Below, one piece after another: positions 19,910-29,536 of a DNA stretch of 54,075 nt. A program made the position numbers and the translations under genes. Below the pieces are notes generated by a model that was given only the letters and a program-made list of their open reading frames with translations, ran no database searches and was not told the DNA's origin. The stretch spans positions 1 through 54,075 of the forward strand of contig JAEWAX010000123.1 in the NCBI GenBank assembly GCA_023391425.1, given 5' to 3'. This stretch comes from Bacillota bacterium (lineage in GTDB: Bacteria; Bacillota; Clostridia; Acetivibrionales; DSM-1351). Position 1 is the first letter of the stretch. Every line of letters begins with the position of its first letter.

Positions 19910-20038
19910 TTATAGAGCTTGCTTTGATAAAATAAGCTGCTGTGATAATTCAATTAGCTTCTGCCACTTTGCTGGCATATTTGGCAGCTTTTCAAGATCC
20001 GGTATTGAGTTGAGCAGTTCCCAATTTAAAACAATAGT
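19910..20038 (-). pseudogene. Possible protein-coding remnant of unknown family
   Basis: On the minus strand between two stop codons this reads as a 42-residue amphipathic stretch (WELLNSIPDLEKLPNMPAKW and on to SQQLILSKQAL) with no start codon. The composition looks like the C-terminal end of a degraded gene, possibly from a mobile element, but I cannot name a family. It is the only coding-like signal in the 605-base gap between the HAD gene and pepD; the rest of that gap holds hairpins and a short repeated motif. Confidence 0.2.
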
Positions 20039-20078
20039 TTAATGGCAAAAAAGTGAAACAAGATGTTGCTACTATTAT

Positions 20079-20111
20079 TTGTTGTTATCTTTGACTGGTA
20101 CGGTTCGCCTC
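20079..20111 (+). repeat. Copy 1 of a short intergenic motif (TTGTTGTTATCTTTGA...TACGGTTYGCC)
   Basis: The words TTGTTGTTATCTTTGA and TACGGTTCGCC occur here 4 bases apart. The same words occur joined, with one base change, at 24095-24121. In both places a strong hairpin follows about 20-30 bases later. This may be a remnant of a small mobile element or a shared RNA end. Confidence 0.5.
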
Positions 20112-20126
20112 CATCACATTTTGTCT

Positions 20127-20153
20127 GAAAGCCCTTGAAAATCAAGGGCTTTC
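20127..20153 (+). terminator. Hairpin, possible Rho-independent terminator of the NRPS operon
   Basis: A perfect 11-base stem, GAAAGCCCTTG and CAAGGGCTTTC, with a 5-base loop. The following T-run is weak (CGACATTT), so termination strength is uncertain. Confidence 0.55.
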
Positions 20154-20166
20154 GACATTTATACAA

Positions 20167-20219
20167 GAAAAATGGTACCGGGTTTTCTGATAAAAAATGA
20201 AAGCCTGGTACCGTTTTTG
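20167..20219 (+). terminator. Second hairpin with T-run downstream of the NRPS operon
   Basis: ATGGTACCGGGTTTTC can pair, with G-U pairs and one mismatch, with GAAAGCCTGGTACCGT; A-runs lie before and a TTTTT run follows. It looks like a bidirectional terminator. Between here and pepD I see only AT-rich DNA that presumably holds the pepD promoter. Confidence 0.55.
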
Positions 20220-20455
20220 TATTTAAGCAACAAGATGTATGAATTATTTAAAAAATGCTCAAAGTTTAACTTATTGATAAAGCAATATGATAATAATGTG
20301 AAACGAAACATTTTTATATTAATTATATAGAAGTATTAAAACAAATAGAATTGCACACTTTAATTTTAGGGTTCATTTGTGGTATATATGAAAAATTTAT
20401 TCATTTTAACACCTTTTGGAAAATAAATGAAAAATAAGAAAGGATAGTAATTATA

Positions 20456-21913
20456 ATGACAGAAACACTTAAAAATTTACAACCAGTTGAAGTATTTAAA
20501 TACTTTGAAATACTTTCGCAGATTCCGAGAGGGTCAGGAAATGAAAAAGAGGTCAGCGATTATTTGGTATCCTTCGCTAAAGAGCATCAGCTGGAATATG
20601 TTCAGGACTCAGCATTAAATGTTGTTATAAGAAAACAGGCAACACCGGGATTTGAGAATAGCCCTGCTGTTGTTTTGCAAGGGCATATGGATATGGTATG
20701 TGAAAAAAATAAAGACATAGAGCATGATTTTACTAAGGACCCACTAAAGTTAAGAATAATTGATGACATGATATATGCAACTGACACAACTTTAGGGGCG
20801 GATAATGGAATTGCAGTTGCAATGGGGTTAGCGATTTTGGCTTCTAATGGATATCAGCATCCAGCTATAGAATTACTTGTTACCACTTCAGAAGAAACAG
20901 GAATGGATGGAGCAATGGCACTGGATCCTAAAAATATAAAAGGAAGAATACTTATTAACATAGATTCTGAGGAAGAGGGGACACTATTAGTTAGCAGTGC
21001 TGGTGGACTTACAGCAAAAACAACAATTTCTACTGTATGGGAGGCAATAGATGCAAACCTTATTCCATATATAGTTAAAATAAGGGGCCTAAAGGGTGGA
21101 CACTCTGGAATGGAGATAGATAAAGAAAGAGGAAACTCTAATAAGTTAATGGGTCGTATACTTATGTCTATTTTAACTGAAATAGATTTTAGGCTTTGTT
21201 CAATAAACGGTGGATTAAAGTACAATGCAATCCCGCGTGAGACAGATGCTGTTATTTTAGTAAAAGTTGATGATAAAACTTTAGTTGAGAAAAAAATAAC
21301 TGAATGTGAAAAAATGTTTACAACTGAATTGAGAACACCAGATCCTGATATAAGAGTTGAATTTGAAGTTTTACCTACCAAACCACAAGAAATGCTTTCA
21401 AAGGAATCCACTAATAATGTAGTTAACTACTTATATTTAGTGATAAATGGAGTTACTTCCATGAGCATGGATATTAAGGGTTTAGTAGAAAGCTCCTTAA
21501 ACCTTGGAGTAATTTCCACTTATAAAGATTCGATAGAATTTATAAGCTCAATCAGAAGCTCAGTTAGAAGTTTAAAGGATGAGTTGACGAATAGACTTAC
21601 AGTAACAGCTAAACTAAGTGGTGGAAGTGTTAGTACAGAATCTGATTATCCTGAATGGGCATATAATCCTGATTCAAAAATAAGAACGATTTTTGAAGCT
21701 ATATATGAAAAAATGTACGGTCAGAAACCTCATATTACTGCAATACATGCTGGGCTTGAGTGTGGACTGTTTGCTGAAAAGTTTGGGAAAGTGGATCAAA
21801 TTTCTTTTGGACCCAATCTATATGATGTTCACACTCCCAATGAGCATATGAGTATTTCTTCAGTTCAGAGAATGTGGGAATATTTATTGGAAGTATTAAA
21901 GAATACGAGGTAA
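20456..21913 (+). CDS. pepD: Aminoacyl-histidine dipeptidase (PepD-type, M20 metallopeptidase)
   Basis: 485 residues, the usual PepD length. Family marks seen in order: IPRGSGNEKEVSDYL near 24, the metal-binding GHMDMVCEK near 77-85, the LGADNGIAVAM motif near 118, TTSEETGMDGA near 142 (catalytic Glu-Glu), and LECGLFAEKFG near the end. The enzyme is a cytosolic zinc dipeptidase that cleaves Xaa-His and other dipeptides. An AAAGGA site lies before the ATG. It sits 64 bases before an OPT peptide transporter, so the pair probably imports and degrades small peptides for nutrition. I see no feature tying it to the NRPS product. Confidence 0.93.
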   Translation: MTETLKNLQPVEVFKYFEILSQIPRGSGNEKEVSDYLVSFAKEHQLEYVQDSALNVVIRKQATPGFENSPAVVLQGHMDMVCEKNKDIEHDFTKDPLKLRIIDDMIYATDTTLGADNGIAVAMGLAILASNGYQHPAIELLVTTSEETGMDGAMALDPKNIKGRILINIDSEEEGTLLVSSAGGLTAKTTISTVWEAIDANLIPYIVKIRGLKGGHSGMEIDKERGNSNKLMGRILMSILTEIDFRLCSINGGLKYNAIPRETDAVILVKVDDKTLVEKKITECEKMFTTELRTPDPDIRVEFEVLPTKPQEMLSKESTNNVVNYLYLVINGVTSMSMDIKGLVESSLNLGVISTYKDSIEFISSIRSSVRSLKDELTNRLTVTAKLSGGSVSTESDYPEWAYNPDSKIRTIFEAIYEKMYGQKPHITAIHAGLECGLFAEKFGKVDQISFGPNLYDVHTPNEHMSISSVQRMWEYLLEVLKNTR

Positions 21914-21977
21914 TAAATATTCCCACACCTCTTATAATAGGTGGATTTATACAATAACATCAATCGAGGTATACATT

Positions 21978-23897
21978 ATGGATCATAAGTTATCTAAAGA
22001 TGCGTACGGTGGCGTAGCTGGTAAAGACTACATCCCATATGTCTCCAATGGCTCTAAATTAGGCGGAAATGTAGCTGTATTGATAATTGGTATTATTTTA
22101 GCTGCTTTATTTACAGCATCTACTGCCTATTCAGGTATGAAATCAGGACTTACAGTTGCTGCTGGCATACCTGGTTCTATAATAGGTTCAGGATTTATAG
22201 CAGTATTTGCAAAGAAGAAAGGTATCCTAGCAAAAAATTTGGTTCAAGGTATGTCAAGTGGTGGAGAATCTGTGGCTAGTGGTGTTATATTCGTTTTACC
22301 AGCAGTTCTTTTAATAGGTTCAAAAATTACTTTCATGGAAGGGTTTGTGGTTGCCACAGGAGGAGTATTATTCGGTGTAGGAGTAGCTTCGCTAGTTCAT
22401 AATTACTTAATTGTTGAAGAACACGGACAATTAGTGTACCCTGAGTCAATGGCTATATCCGAAACACTTGTTGCTTCAGAAGGTGCTGGAGAATCAATAA
22501 AATTCATGGGAATAGGCTTCGGTATAGGTGGGATAATAACTGTTATAACTAGCTCTTTTTTAAACATGGCAAACAACGTAATAAGCTACGTAAATGAAAC
22601 CTTCTACAAGTGGAAATTTGAAATTGAAGTTAACCCTCTATTATTGGGTATAGGATTTATAGTCGGGCTAGAAGTTTCTGTAGCTATGTTTGCAGGCTCG
22701 ATATTATCTAACTTCTGTATTATGCCTTTAATAGGCTATTTTGCTGAGTTTGGAAAAGAAGGTGTAAAGATATGGAATGACCCCGCTGTTGCAATTAACA
22801 GTATGCAGGTTAAGAATATTTCAGGTAGTTATGTAAAATATATGGGTGCTGGTATGATGCTTTCAGGTGGATTAATAGGTGCTGTAAAGCTTATACCTAC
22901 CATAATTTCATCTATAAAAGAAACTCTTAATGCTAAGGTTTCAAAAAATGGCGAGACCTCATCAATTGGAAGTTTGATATTAATAGGTGGTATAGTAGTA
23001 GGTTTTATAGGTGGTTTCATGATTTCTGGTGGTAATATATTAATGGCAATAGCTACTTCTATTTTGTCATTATTCTTATCATTACTGTTTGTAATAGTTG
23101 CAGGACGTTTAACTGGTACTATAGGAACTTCCAACCTCCCTGTATCGGGTATGACTATAGCTTCTATAGTTATCGTAACATTACTATTCGTTATAATGGG
23201 ATGGAAAAACCCTGCAAATAACAGATCTTTACTTTTATTTGGTACATTTATAGTTACTGCAATAGCAATGGCTGGTGGTTATTCTCAATCACAAAAAGTT
23301 ACTTTTATAATAGGTGGTAATAAAAATGAAATGCAGAAATACTTTACTATAGCTGGAATAGTTGGTACTACAGTAGTTGTTGGTACTATAGTATTACTTT
23401 CCAACCAACTAGCAATGACTGGTGACAATGTTCCATTTGCACTGCCTCAAGCTAATTTGATGTCAACCTTAACAGCTGGTATAATGTCAGGTAAATTGCC
23501 TTGGGTTGTTGTCATCGTGGGTGCTGTTATGGGAGTTGTTTTATTCTTGTTAAAGATTCCAGTTATGACGGTGGCAATAGGATTCTATTTGCCGATATCG
23601 ACAACTTCAATAATTTTAATAGGTGCATTAATTAGATTATTTGTAGAAAAGGCTAGTAAATCTGAAGAAGAAAAATATACTAAAGTTTCTAATGGTATAA
23701 GCTTATCTTCCGGACTTGTTGCCGGAGGGTCTATAATAGGACTTATAGGTATAATACTTCAAGTTACAGGGGTTATAAAGGGAGCTGGTCCAAGTGGATT
23801 CATGGCTTCTAATGGAATGGCATTTATAATATTAATTGTTCTATTAGTAGCTACTATACTAACTATTCTAAACGCTAAGGTGAAAAATGCCAAATAA
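21978..23897 (+). CDS. OPT-family oligopeptide transporter
   Basis: 639 residues, almost all hydrophobic helices (about 15 or more). The N-terminal part has the OPT signatures: a short cytosolic head ending YIPYVS, TASTAYSGMKSGLTVAAGIPGSIIG, then NLVQGMSSGGESVASGVIF and LVYPESMAISETL. These match the bacterial OPT/oligopeptide and metal-chelate transporters, which are proton-driven importers in the cytoplasmic membrane. It lies directly after pepD on the same strand and probably is in its operon. The 399 bases after it hold a small repeat copy and a terminator but no gene I can support. Confidence 0.92.
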   Translation: MDHKLSKDAYGGVAGKDYIPYVSNGSKLGGNVAVLIIGIILAALFTASTAYSGMKSGLTVAAGIPGSIIGSGFIAVFAKKKGILAKNLVQGMSSGGESVASGVIFVLPAVLLIGSKITFMEGFVVATGGVLFGVGVASLVHNYLIVEEHGQLVYPESMAISETLVASEGAGESIKFMGIGFGIGGIITVITSSFLNMANNVISYVNETFYKWKFEIEVNPLLLGIGFIVGLEVSVAMFAGSILSNFCIMPLIGYFAEFGKEGVKIWNDPAVAINSMQVKNISGSYVKYMGAGMMLSGGLIGAVKLIPTIISSIKETLNAKVSKNGETSSIGSLILIGGIVVGFIGGFMISGGNILMAIATSILSLFLSLLFVIVAGRLTGTIGTSNLPVSGMTIASIVIVTLLFVIMGWKNPANNRSLLLFGTFIVTAIAMAGGYSQSQKVTFIIGGNKNEMQKYFTIAGIVGTTVVVGTIVLLSNQLAMTGDNVPFALPQANLMSTLTAGIMSGKLPWVVVIVGAVMGVVLFLLKIPVMTVAIGFYLPISTTSIILIGALIRLFVEKASKSEEEKYTKVSNGISLSSGLVAGGSIIGLIGIILQVTGVIKGAGPSGFMASNGMAFIILIVLLVATILTILNAKVKNAK

Positions 23898-24094
23898 TAA
23901 CGAAGAAATATGGACAAAATCGTCAAAGATAAAAAAGTTGGACTGTTTGTTGGGAATTTGAGATTAAGCTACTAATGACTGGTCTTAAAAAGGTATAATT
24001 GGGTTACTTTTCCATTGACATTACCCCGCAATATGAACTAAGCTAAAGATATTTACTAAATTAGGGTTAACAATATGCCTATAACAGATCATTC

Positions 24095-24121
24095 TTGTTG
24101 TTATCTTTGATACGGTTTGCC
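24095..24121 (+). repeat. Copy 2 of the short intergenic motif seen at 20079
   Basis: TTGTTGTTATCTTTGA is followed directly by TACGGTTTGCC, matching the copy at 20079-20111 apart from a 4-base gap and one change. A terminator hairpin lies about 20 bases downstream here as well. Confidence 0.5.
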
Positions 24122-24142
24122 TTAACCTAAATATGGCAAAAA

Positions 24143-24178
24143 CAAAAGCTTGGGCATCACGCCCAGGCTTTTGTTTTT
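24143..24178 (+). terminator. Rho-independent terminator after the OPT gene
   Basis: CAAAAGCTTGGGC pairs with GCCCAGGCTTTTG over a 5-base loop, followed by TTTTT. A-runs on the upstream side allow it to work in both directions. Confidence 0.8.
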
Positions 24179-24296
24179 GAAATGGTTTTATGTGCTTTGA
24201 AAAGCATAACCTTTAGCATGAACTCTGTATCACAAGGGCAACGTGAGTAATATGCCCTGTCATGACGTTAGACTACAAAAATCAGGAGGAAATTTA

Positions 24297-24998
24297 ATGG
24301 CATTTATTTCATTTGAAAATGTTTATAAAGAATATAGTACAGGTGACAGTCTTGTGAGGGCACTCAATGATGCAAGTTTTTCTGTAGAGAAGGGAGAACT
24401 GGCAGTAATACTTGGTTCCTCCGGTGCGGGTAAAACTACAGCACTGAATATTCTTGGAGGTATGGATACCGCAACACGAGGCAAAGTGATTTTTGACGGC
24501 AATGATATTACTCACTGGAATGAAGCGCAGTTATGCCAATACCGACGCACTGATGTTGGGTTTGTGTTTCAGTTTTACAACCTAGTTCCTAATTTAACGG
24601 CACTTGAAAACGTGGAACTGGCAGCACAAATTTGCACTGACAGTTTAGACGCTTCCGAAACTTTACAAAAGGTTGGCCTTGGCGACCGTATAGTCAATTT
24701 CCCTGCTCAGCTTTCCGGAGGAGAACAGCAACGGGTTTCTATTGCTCGTGCGCTGGCGAAAAGACCAAAACTATTACTCTGCGATGAGCCGACAGGCGCA
24801 CTGGACTATGTGACCGGTAAGCAGATTTTACAACTCTTACAGGATACCTGTCGTAGAGATGGCATTACCGTTATTATCATTACTCATAATAGCGCCATTG
24901 CACCAATGGCAGATAAAGTTATCAGGTTCAAAAGTGGCACAGTAACGGATATAAAAGTCAATGCTGAACCTATGAGTATTGAAGAGATTGAGTGGTGA
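24297..24998 (+). CDS. ABC transporter ATP-binding protein (MacB/LolD type)
   Basis: 233 residues from the ATG preceded by AGGAGGAAATTTA; an in-frame ATG at 24243 has no RBS and would add 18 unlikely residues. Walker A is GSSGAGKTT (near 41), the Q-loop region is VGFVFQFYNLVP, the signature is LSGGEQQRVSIARAL, Walker B is LLLCDEPTGALD and the switch His is in ITHN. This subfamily powers FtsX-like permeases that extrude lipoproteins, peptides or antibiotics, or act as mechanotransmitters rather than pumps. The stop lies just before the start of the large permease gene, so the two are translationally coupled partners. Confidence 0.95.
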   Translation: MAFISFENVYKEYSTGDSLVRALNDASFSVEKGELAVILGSSGAGKTTALNILGGMDTATRGKVIFDGNDITHWNEAQLCQYRRTDVGFVFQFYNLVPNLTALENVELAAQICTDSLDASETLQKVGLGDRIVNFPAQLSGGEQQRVSIARALAKRPKLLLCDEPTGALDYVTGKQILQLLQDTCRRDGITVIIITHNSAIAPMADKVIRFKSGTVTDIKVNAEPMSIEEIEW

Positions 24999-25002
24999 TG
25001 TC

Positions 25003-28000
25003 ATGAAAAAAAGCGCTTTTTATAAAGATATTGGCAGAACACTAAAAAACAATCTGTCAAGATTTATTGCAATCACTGTTATGGCAGCACTTGGCATCGG
25101 AGTATTTTCAGGGTTTGCAGTAGGGTGTTTGGATGCCTTTAAATCTGCAGATTACTTCTATGATAAGCAAAATACTTACGATATTAAAATCGTGTCAACT
25201 CTTGGCCTTACTGATGACGACCTTTTGACCGTATCCAAAGTTAAGGGCGTGAGTTCAGCATTTGGAAGTACAAGCATGGATGTAAAGGCTCTGCAAAGCA
25301 ATGAGAATTTACTTCTGGCAAATTTAAGTATACTTGACACAAAGGGTATGAACGAGCCATATGTACTTGAAGGTACACTACCTACTCAACCGGGGCAAAT
25401 TGCTGTGAATAACAAATTCATTGAGGATACGGGCTTAAAGATAGGAGATAGTATCACTCTGGCAGAAATTGATAAAGATAAGAAAACCTCTACAAAGAGT
25501 ACAACGGAAGTTGATAGTGAGAATAATGGCAAAACTGAGTCTAATGACAAAATTGATTCTAATGACAAAACTGAGTCTAATGACAAAACTGATTTTGGAA
25601 TTAACATAGAAAGTAGTTCTGCAACTACATTAGCAGTGAAAAATTATAAGATTACAGCAGAAATTCTCAGCCCAATGAATATTAAAAGCACTAAAAAAGG
25701 CATTGCGAATATTGCTTTTTCTTCAAGCAGCAGTGATTACATGATGTATGTAACGGCAGACTGTATCAAAAGCGATATTTATGACGCAATTTATGTGACT
25801 ATAGATGGTGCTTCGAAGCTAGACAGCTATTCGCAGGAATACCAGGCTTTGATAGATAATATGACCGCCGCAATCAAATCCACCGTACAGGAAAAAAGAC
25901 TACAGTCAAGGTATGATGAAGTTGTGCGAGATGCCAACTCTAAAATTGCAGAAGCAGAAGAACTATTGAAAGATAAAATTGCCGAGGCAGAACAAAAGTT
26001 ATCTGACGCTCAGAAAAAAATTGATGATGGCTGGGTGAGTGTTAATGATGGCCGGACAGAGGTCCTAAGAAACGAGAATGAGCTGTCACGTGGAGAGCAG
26101 GCGCTCTCTTATGCACAGAAATCCGCCAGTGAAAAGTTCAACACTGCCCAGAAAGAGATTGATAATGGGTTGATTGAATTGAAGGCTGGTAAGGAAAAGC
26201 TGAATAACCAGGAAATGGCTATAATAGAGCAGTTTTCACCCAATGAGCAGAAGCTTGCTGATAGAAAAAATACACTGGGTAAACAAAAATCTGAGGCTGA
26301 TATACAATTAGCTTCTACAGTTGCTACCCTTGGAGAAGAAAAACAGAAAATCTGGAACAGCGAAGCCACTGAGAAAACATGGAAGGACATGGTATCAGAT
26401 GGTGTAAAGGCTGCACCTTATTTACTGGCAGACAAACAGGGTGAGACACACTCGAAAGAGCAGACAGATGCCTATAATGCAGCAATGGCGAAGCTGCAAA
26501 CCGATACTCAAATCTTTGCTGCAAGTTTTATTTCTGGAGGTTCTTCCCTAACAGAGAAGCAAATCTCCGAATTTTCAAACCTTGCAATTGCTCAAGGTAC
26601 TTTGAATTACACCAAGACTTTGCTTGAAGAAAGTTCAGAGGCACTGGCAAACAAAAAGATAAGTGCATTGAAGCAGATTTCAGATGCCCGCCAAAAAATT
26701 GAGGATGGGAAAGCCAAACTTATAAGCGGACAAAAGGAATTGGATGACAGTAAAGCTGAAGCCAAGGTGCAGTTTGATCAAAAGCAGGTAGAAATAAATG
26801 AAGGTAAACATAAGCTTGAGAACGCAAGAAGAAAATTAAATGAGGCTGAGGCTGAACTTATTAGCGGCCAGGCTGAACTGGATAAAAATAAATCTGACTA
26901 CAAGGATTCTATTGCAGATGCCAAGAAGAAGCTGGAAGATGCCAGAAACAAGGTTACAGACATAAATATGGCGAAATGGTATGTCTGGAATCGGACTAAT
27001 AACGATAGTATTGCCGGGCTCAAAAGTGATGTCAGCTTCATTCAGGAGGTTACTAGGGCTTTCCCGATCATTTTCTTCCTGGTGGCGGTGCTCATTTGCC
27101 TGACTACCATGACCCGCATGGTGGAAGAGAATAGAGGATTAATCGGAACTTATAAGTCACTTGGCTATTCCAATGTCCAGATTAGTATGAAATTTATTTT
27201 CTATGCAGTACTGGCCTGTGTTATTGGAGGAATGATTGGAAATCTGATAGGATTTATTGCACTTCCTAAAGTAATTGAAATCATTATAAGCAACCTGTAT
27301 GTACTACCGACGTATAAATTGTCTTTTAATTTAGGCTATAGCCTTGCTGGATTTGGACTGTTTCTACTAGGCATTGTAGGTGCAACTGCCATCTCTTGTG
27401 CTGAGATGCTACACCAGCGTCCAGCAGAACTAATGCGTCCGAAGGCGCCTAAAGCAGGAAACCGTATTTTGTTGGAACGTGCTATGTTAATTTGGAAAAG
27501 GTTGAGTTTCCTGAATAAGGTAACCTGCCGTAACTTGTTCAGATATAAGAAACGTGCAGCCATGACCATTGTAGGTATTTTAGGTTGTACGATGCTCATC
27601 GTGCTTGCCTTTGGTATAAAGGATACTGTAGGGGGACTAATGTCTGACCAGTTTGATAAAGTAACTGTATACGATGCTGTTGTAGCTACAGATAATTTAA
27701 ATGCCGCAGAAATGGACACGCTTGCCAAAGAGTGGAAAGAATCGAAAAATGTGAAGGATGAGCTTCAATTACAGATTAAAACCTTAACACTACGAAGCAA
27801 GAGCGGCAGTTTAGATATTACGGTGATGGCTATACCAGATGGTGCGGATTTGAAAAATTATATTCATCTATATAATTCCGAAACTCATGAGGCAATGTTA
27901 CTTCCCAATGATGGCATTGTGGTTACTCAAAATGCAGCAAAAAAACTTGCTATGAATTCTGGAGACATTGTTTCATTGCAAAATGAAGATAATTTGGAGC

Positions 28001-28635
28001 AGGATTTTTCAGTGGCTTTCGTAGCAACCAACTATGCAGGCAATTACGTTTATGTTAGTGAAAGTTGTTATCAGGCAGCATTCGGCGATTATGCAAGTAA
28101 CTCATTCCTGCTGAATCTTAATGAAAACATGGATGGTCAGAAATGGCTGGATGCTCTCAGTGATGACAACAGAATCATAAACGTCAGCAGTAGTCAATCG
28201 GTGAGAAATGCTTTTACTGATGTAAACAGGCTAATAACCATGGTAGTTTATCTCTTAATTAGTATGTCAGCAGTGTTGGCTTTGACAGTTTTGTTCACAC
28301 TGTCCAATATTAATATAAGCGAGCGTGAGCGAGAACTTGCCACCATCAAGGTACTTGGTTTTCAAAATGGAGAAGTATATTCATATGTAAACAGGGAGAC
28401 CTTTATACTTACTTTATCTGGTATTCTTTGCGGTCTGCCGGCAGGATTTGGCATAACTTATGCCATTCTTGCCAACGTCAGCATTGCAGGTGTCGCTTTT
28501 AAGGTTCGTGTTTCCATGATTTCTTATTTGATAGCAGGTATTATTACACTGGTTTTTGCATTGTTGGTAAACAAAATTACCAACAAGGAATTGCGAAAAA
28601 TTAATATGGTAGAAGCATTAAAGAGTGTGGAGTGA
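25003..28635 (+). CDS. FtsX-like ABC permease with giant extracytoplasmic coiled-coil domain
   Basis: 1210 residues from the ATG four bases after the ATPase stop; an upstream TTG at 24979 overlaps the ATPase and is less likely. There is one transmembrane helix near 20-40 (RFIAITVMAALGIGVFSGFA) and an extracytoplasmic domain of about 640 residues. This includes a Ser/Asn/Asp/Lys low-complexity run (near 178-196) and a long Ala/Glu/Lys/Gln-rich coiled coil (about 300-660). Helices follow near 685-705, 735-760 and 785-810, then RNLFRYKKRAAMTIVGILGCT near 845, a second external domain and three C-terminal helices with the FtsX pattern (LFTLSNINISERERELATIK). Two FtsX cores in one chain make it a full permease. 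The substrate is unknown; such proteins in Firmicutes are often involved in peptide resistance or envelope work. Confidence 0.9.
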   Translation: MKKSAFYKDIGRTLKNNLSRFIAITVMAALGIGVFSGFAVGCLDAFKSADYFYDKQNTYDIKIVSTLGLTDDDLLTVSKVKGVSSAFGSTSMDVKALQSNENLLLANLSILDTKGMNEPYVLEGTLPTQPGQIAVNNKFIEDTGLKIGDSITLAEIDKDKKTSTKSTTEVDSENNGKTESNDKIDSNDKTESNDKTDFGINIESSSATTLAVKNYKITAEILSPMNIKSTKKGIANIAFSSSSSDYMMYVTADCIKSDIYDAIYVTIDGASKLDSYSQEYQALIDNMTAAIKSTVQEKRLQSRYDEVVRDANSKIAEAEELLKDKIAEAEQKLSDAQKKIDDGWVSVNDGRTEVLRNENELSRGEQALSYAQKSASEKFNTAQKEIDNGLIELKAGKEKLNNQEMAIIEQFSPNEQKLADRKNTLGKQKSEADIQLASTVATLGEEKQKIWNSEATEKTWKDMVSDGVKAAPYLLADKQGETHSKEQTDAYNAAMAKLQTDTQIFAASFISGGSSLTEKQISEFSNLAIAQGTLNYTKTLLEESSEALANKKISALKQISDARQKIEDGKAKLISGQKELDDSKAEAKVQFDQKQVEINEGKHKLENARRKLNEAEAELISGQAELDKNKSDYKDSIADAKKKLEDARNKVTDINMAKWYVWNRTNNDSIAGLKSDVSFIQEVTRAFPIIFFLVAVLICLTTMTRMVEENRGLIGTYKSLGYSNVQISMKFIFYAVLACVIGGMIGNLIGFIALPKVIEIIISNLYVLPTYKLSFNLGYSLAGFGLFLLGIVGATAISCAEMLHQRPAELMRPKAPKAGNRILLERAMLIWKRLSFLNKVTCRNLFRYKKRAAMTIVGILGCTMLIVLAFGIKDTVGGLMSDQFDKVTVYDAVVATDNLNAAEMDTLAKEWKESKNVKDELQLQIKTLTLRSKSGSLDITVMAIPDGADLKNYIHLYNSETHEAMLLPNDGIVVTQNAAKKLAMNSGDIVSLQNEDNLEQDFSVAFVATNYAGNYVYVSESCYQAAFGDYASNSFLLNLNENMDGQKWLDALSDDNRIINVSSSQSVRNAFTDVNRLITMVVYLLISMSAVLALTVLFTLSNINISERERELATIKVLGFQNGEVYSYVNRETFILTLSGILCGLPAGFGITYAILANVSIAGVAFKVRVSMISYLIAGIITLVFALLVNKITNKELRKINMVEALKSVE
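25534..25595 (+). repeat. 18-bp tandem repeat inside the permease gene
   Basis: Three consecutive units of ACTGAGTCTAATGACAAA (second unit with ATTGAT for ACTGAG) plus a partial fourth. It encodes repeats of TESNDK in the external domain, a hydrophilic linker that could change length by slippage in steps of six residues. Confidence 0.8.
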
Positions 28636-28716
28636 GAGTAAACATAGGGAATTGGAGGAGTATCTTTTCATAGACTGTCAGAACTGTATCATAGACCAAT
28701 TGGTACTGTAATTTTA

Positions 28717-29211
28717 ATGATACCAACAGTAATTTTTGCATTTAATTTCATAGCAGCTCTAGGAGAAGAAATAGGATGGAGAGGTTTTTTAACTTCTGAG
28801 CTTTTAAAGGATTATTCATATGTAAAGACTTCCATTATCGTAGGTGTAATTTGGTTTGCTTGGCATTGTCCTATAATTATCTTTTCAACCTATAATATTG
28901 AAGGCACTCCAATATGGTATAACTTACTTATGGTATTTATCTCTATGATGGCAATTACCTTTGTAACTGTATGGATAAAAATTAAATCTGGAAGCTTATG
29001 GACAGCTGCCATTTTACATACAAGTCATAATATGTTTTCGCAACAGGTTTTTGGTGTAATTGCTATAAATTATGGAATAACAAAATATATAACTACAGAA
29101 TTTGGGTTTGGTCTTGCATTTGTTTATGCAATGATTGGGATTTATTGTTTGACAAAGAATAGAAATCAAGTTGTAAATAAAGTTAAAATTAATAAAGTTA
29201 ACAATTTATAG
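28717..29211 (+). CDS. CPBP-family intramembrane protease-like protein, N-terminally truncated
   Basis: 164 residues from the first in-frame ATG. All CPBP (CAAX protease and bacteriocin-processing) active-site motifs are present: GEEIGWRGFL with Glu17-Glu18 and Arg22, WFAWH with His50, and HTSHN near the end, spread over four or so helices. Full family members have extra N-terminal helices, about 100 residues more. Here the frame is closed by a stop near 28648, and the good RBS (GGAGGAG, near 28654) is followed by in-frame codons without a start. The gene therefore seems to have lost its 5' end, though the catalytic half could still be translated. It follows the permease closely. CPBP proteins can act in immunity to peptides, but function here is doubtful. 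Confidence 0.65.
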   Translation: MIPTVIFAFNFIAALGEEIGWRGFLTSELLKDYSYVKTSIIVGVIWFAWHCPIIIFSTYNIEGTPIWYNLLMVFISMMAITFVTVWIKIKSGSLWTAAILHTSHNMFSQQVFGVIAINYGITKYITTEFGFGLAFVYAMIGIYCLTKNRNQVVNKVKINKVNNL

Positions 29212-29271
29212 GAAAAATACGGAGATGAGCCTTCGGTGTTGTATTAATACAATGAAATACTGTTGACAATT

Positions 29272-29322
29272 CAAAAGGGAGTTATTGGATTTATGTATAT
29301 TCCATTAACTCCTTTACTTTTG
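29272..29322 (+). terminator. Imperfect long hairpin, likely terminator
   Basis: CAAAAGGGAGTTATTGGA can pair with TCCATTAACTCC...CTTTTG around an 11-base loop, with a small bulge. It follows the CPBP-like gene and sits in a 498-base gap otherwise holding only gene debris. Confidence 0.5.
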
Positions 29323-29440
29323 GCTAGCTTGGACTCATTAGTGATATAATGGTAAATAATAAATGTCAGAGCAGCTCATGATGGCGTGCGACCCATGTTA
29401 AAAATTTAGTCTTGAATAAAATAGGTATAACAACAGAAGG

Positions 29441-29536
29441 ATACAGATCATTATCATAAAAGAAAGTAATCTCGAGATTGCTGTTATTAATAGCAGCGAA
29501 ATATTCATTACAGATGTTCAGTTAGCTTATATTTAA
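29441..29536 (+). pseudogene. Remnant resembling the N-terminus of a DUF4180 protein
   Basis: The frame reads IKESNLEIAVINSSEIFITD then VQLAYI and a stop. This resembles the beginning of DUF4180 proteins, which have an opening beta strand pair and an ITDVQ-type motif, as far as I recall the family. No start codon is present and the remaining two thirds of the domain are missing. It is a short broken copy, not a functional gene. Confidence 0.45.
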
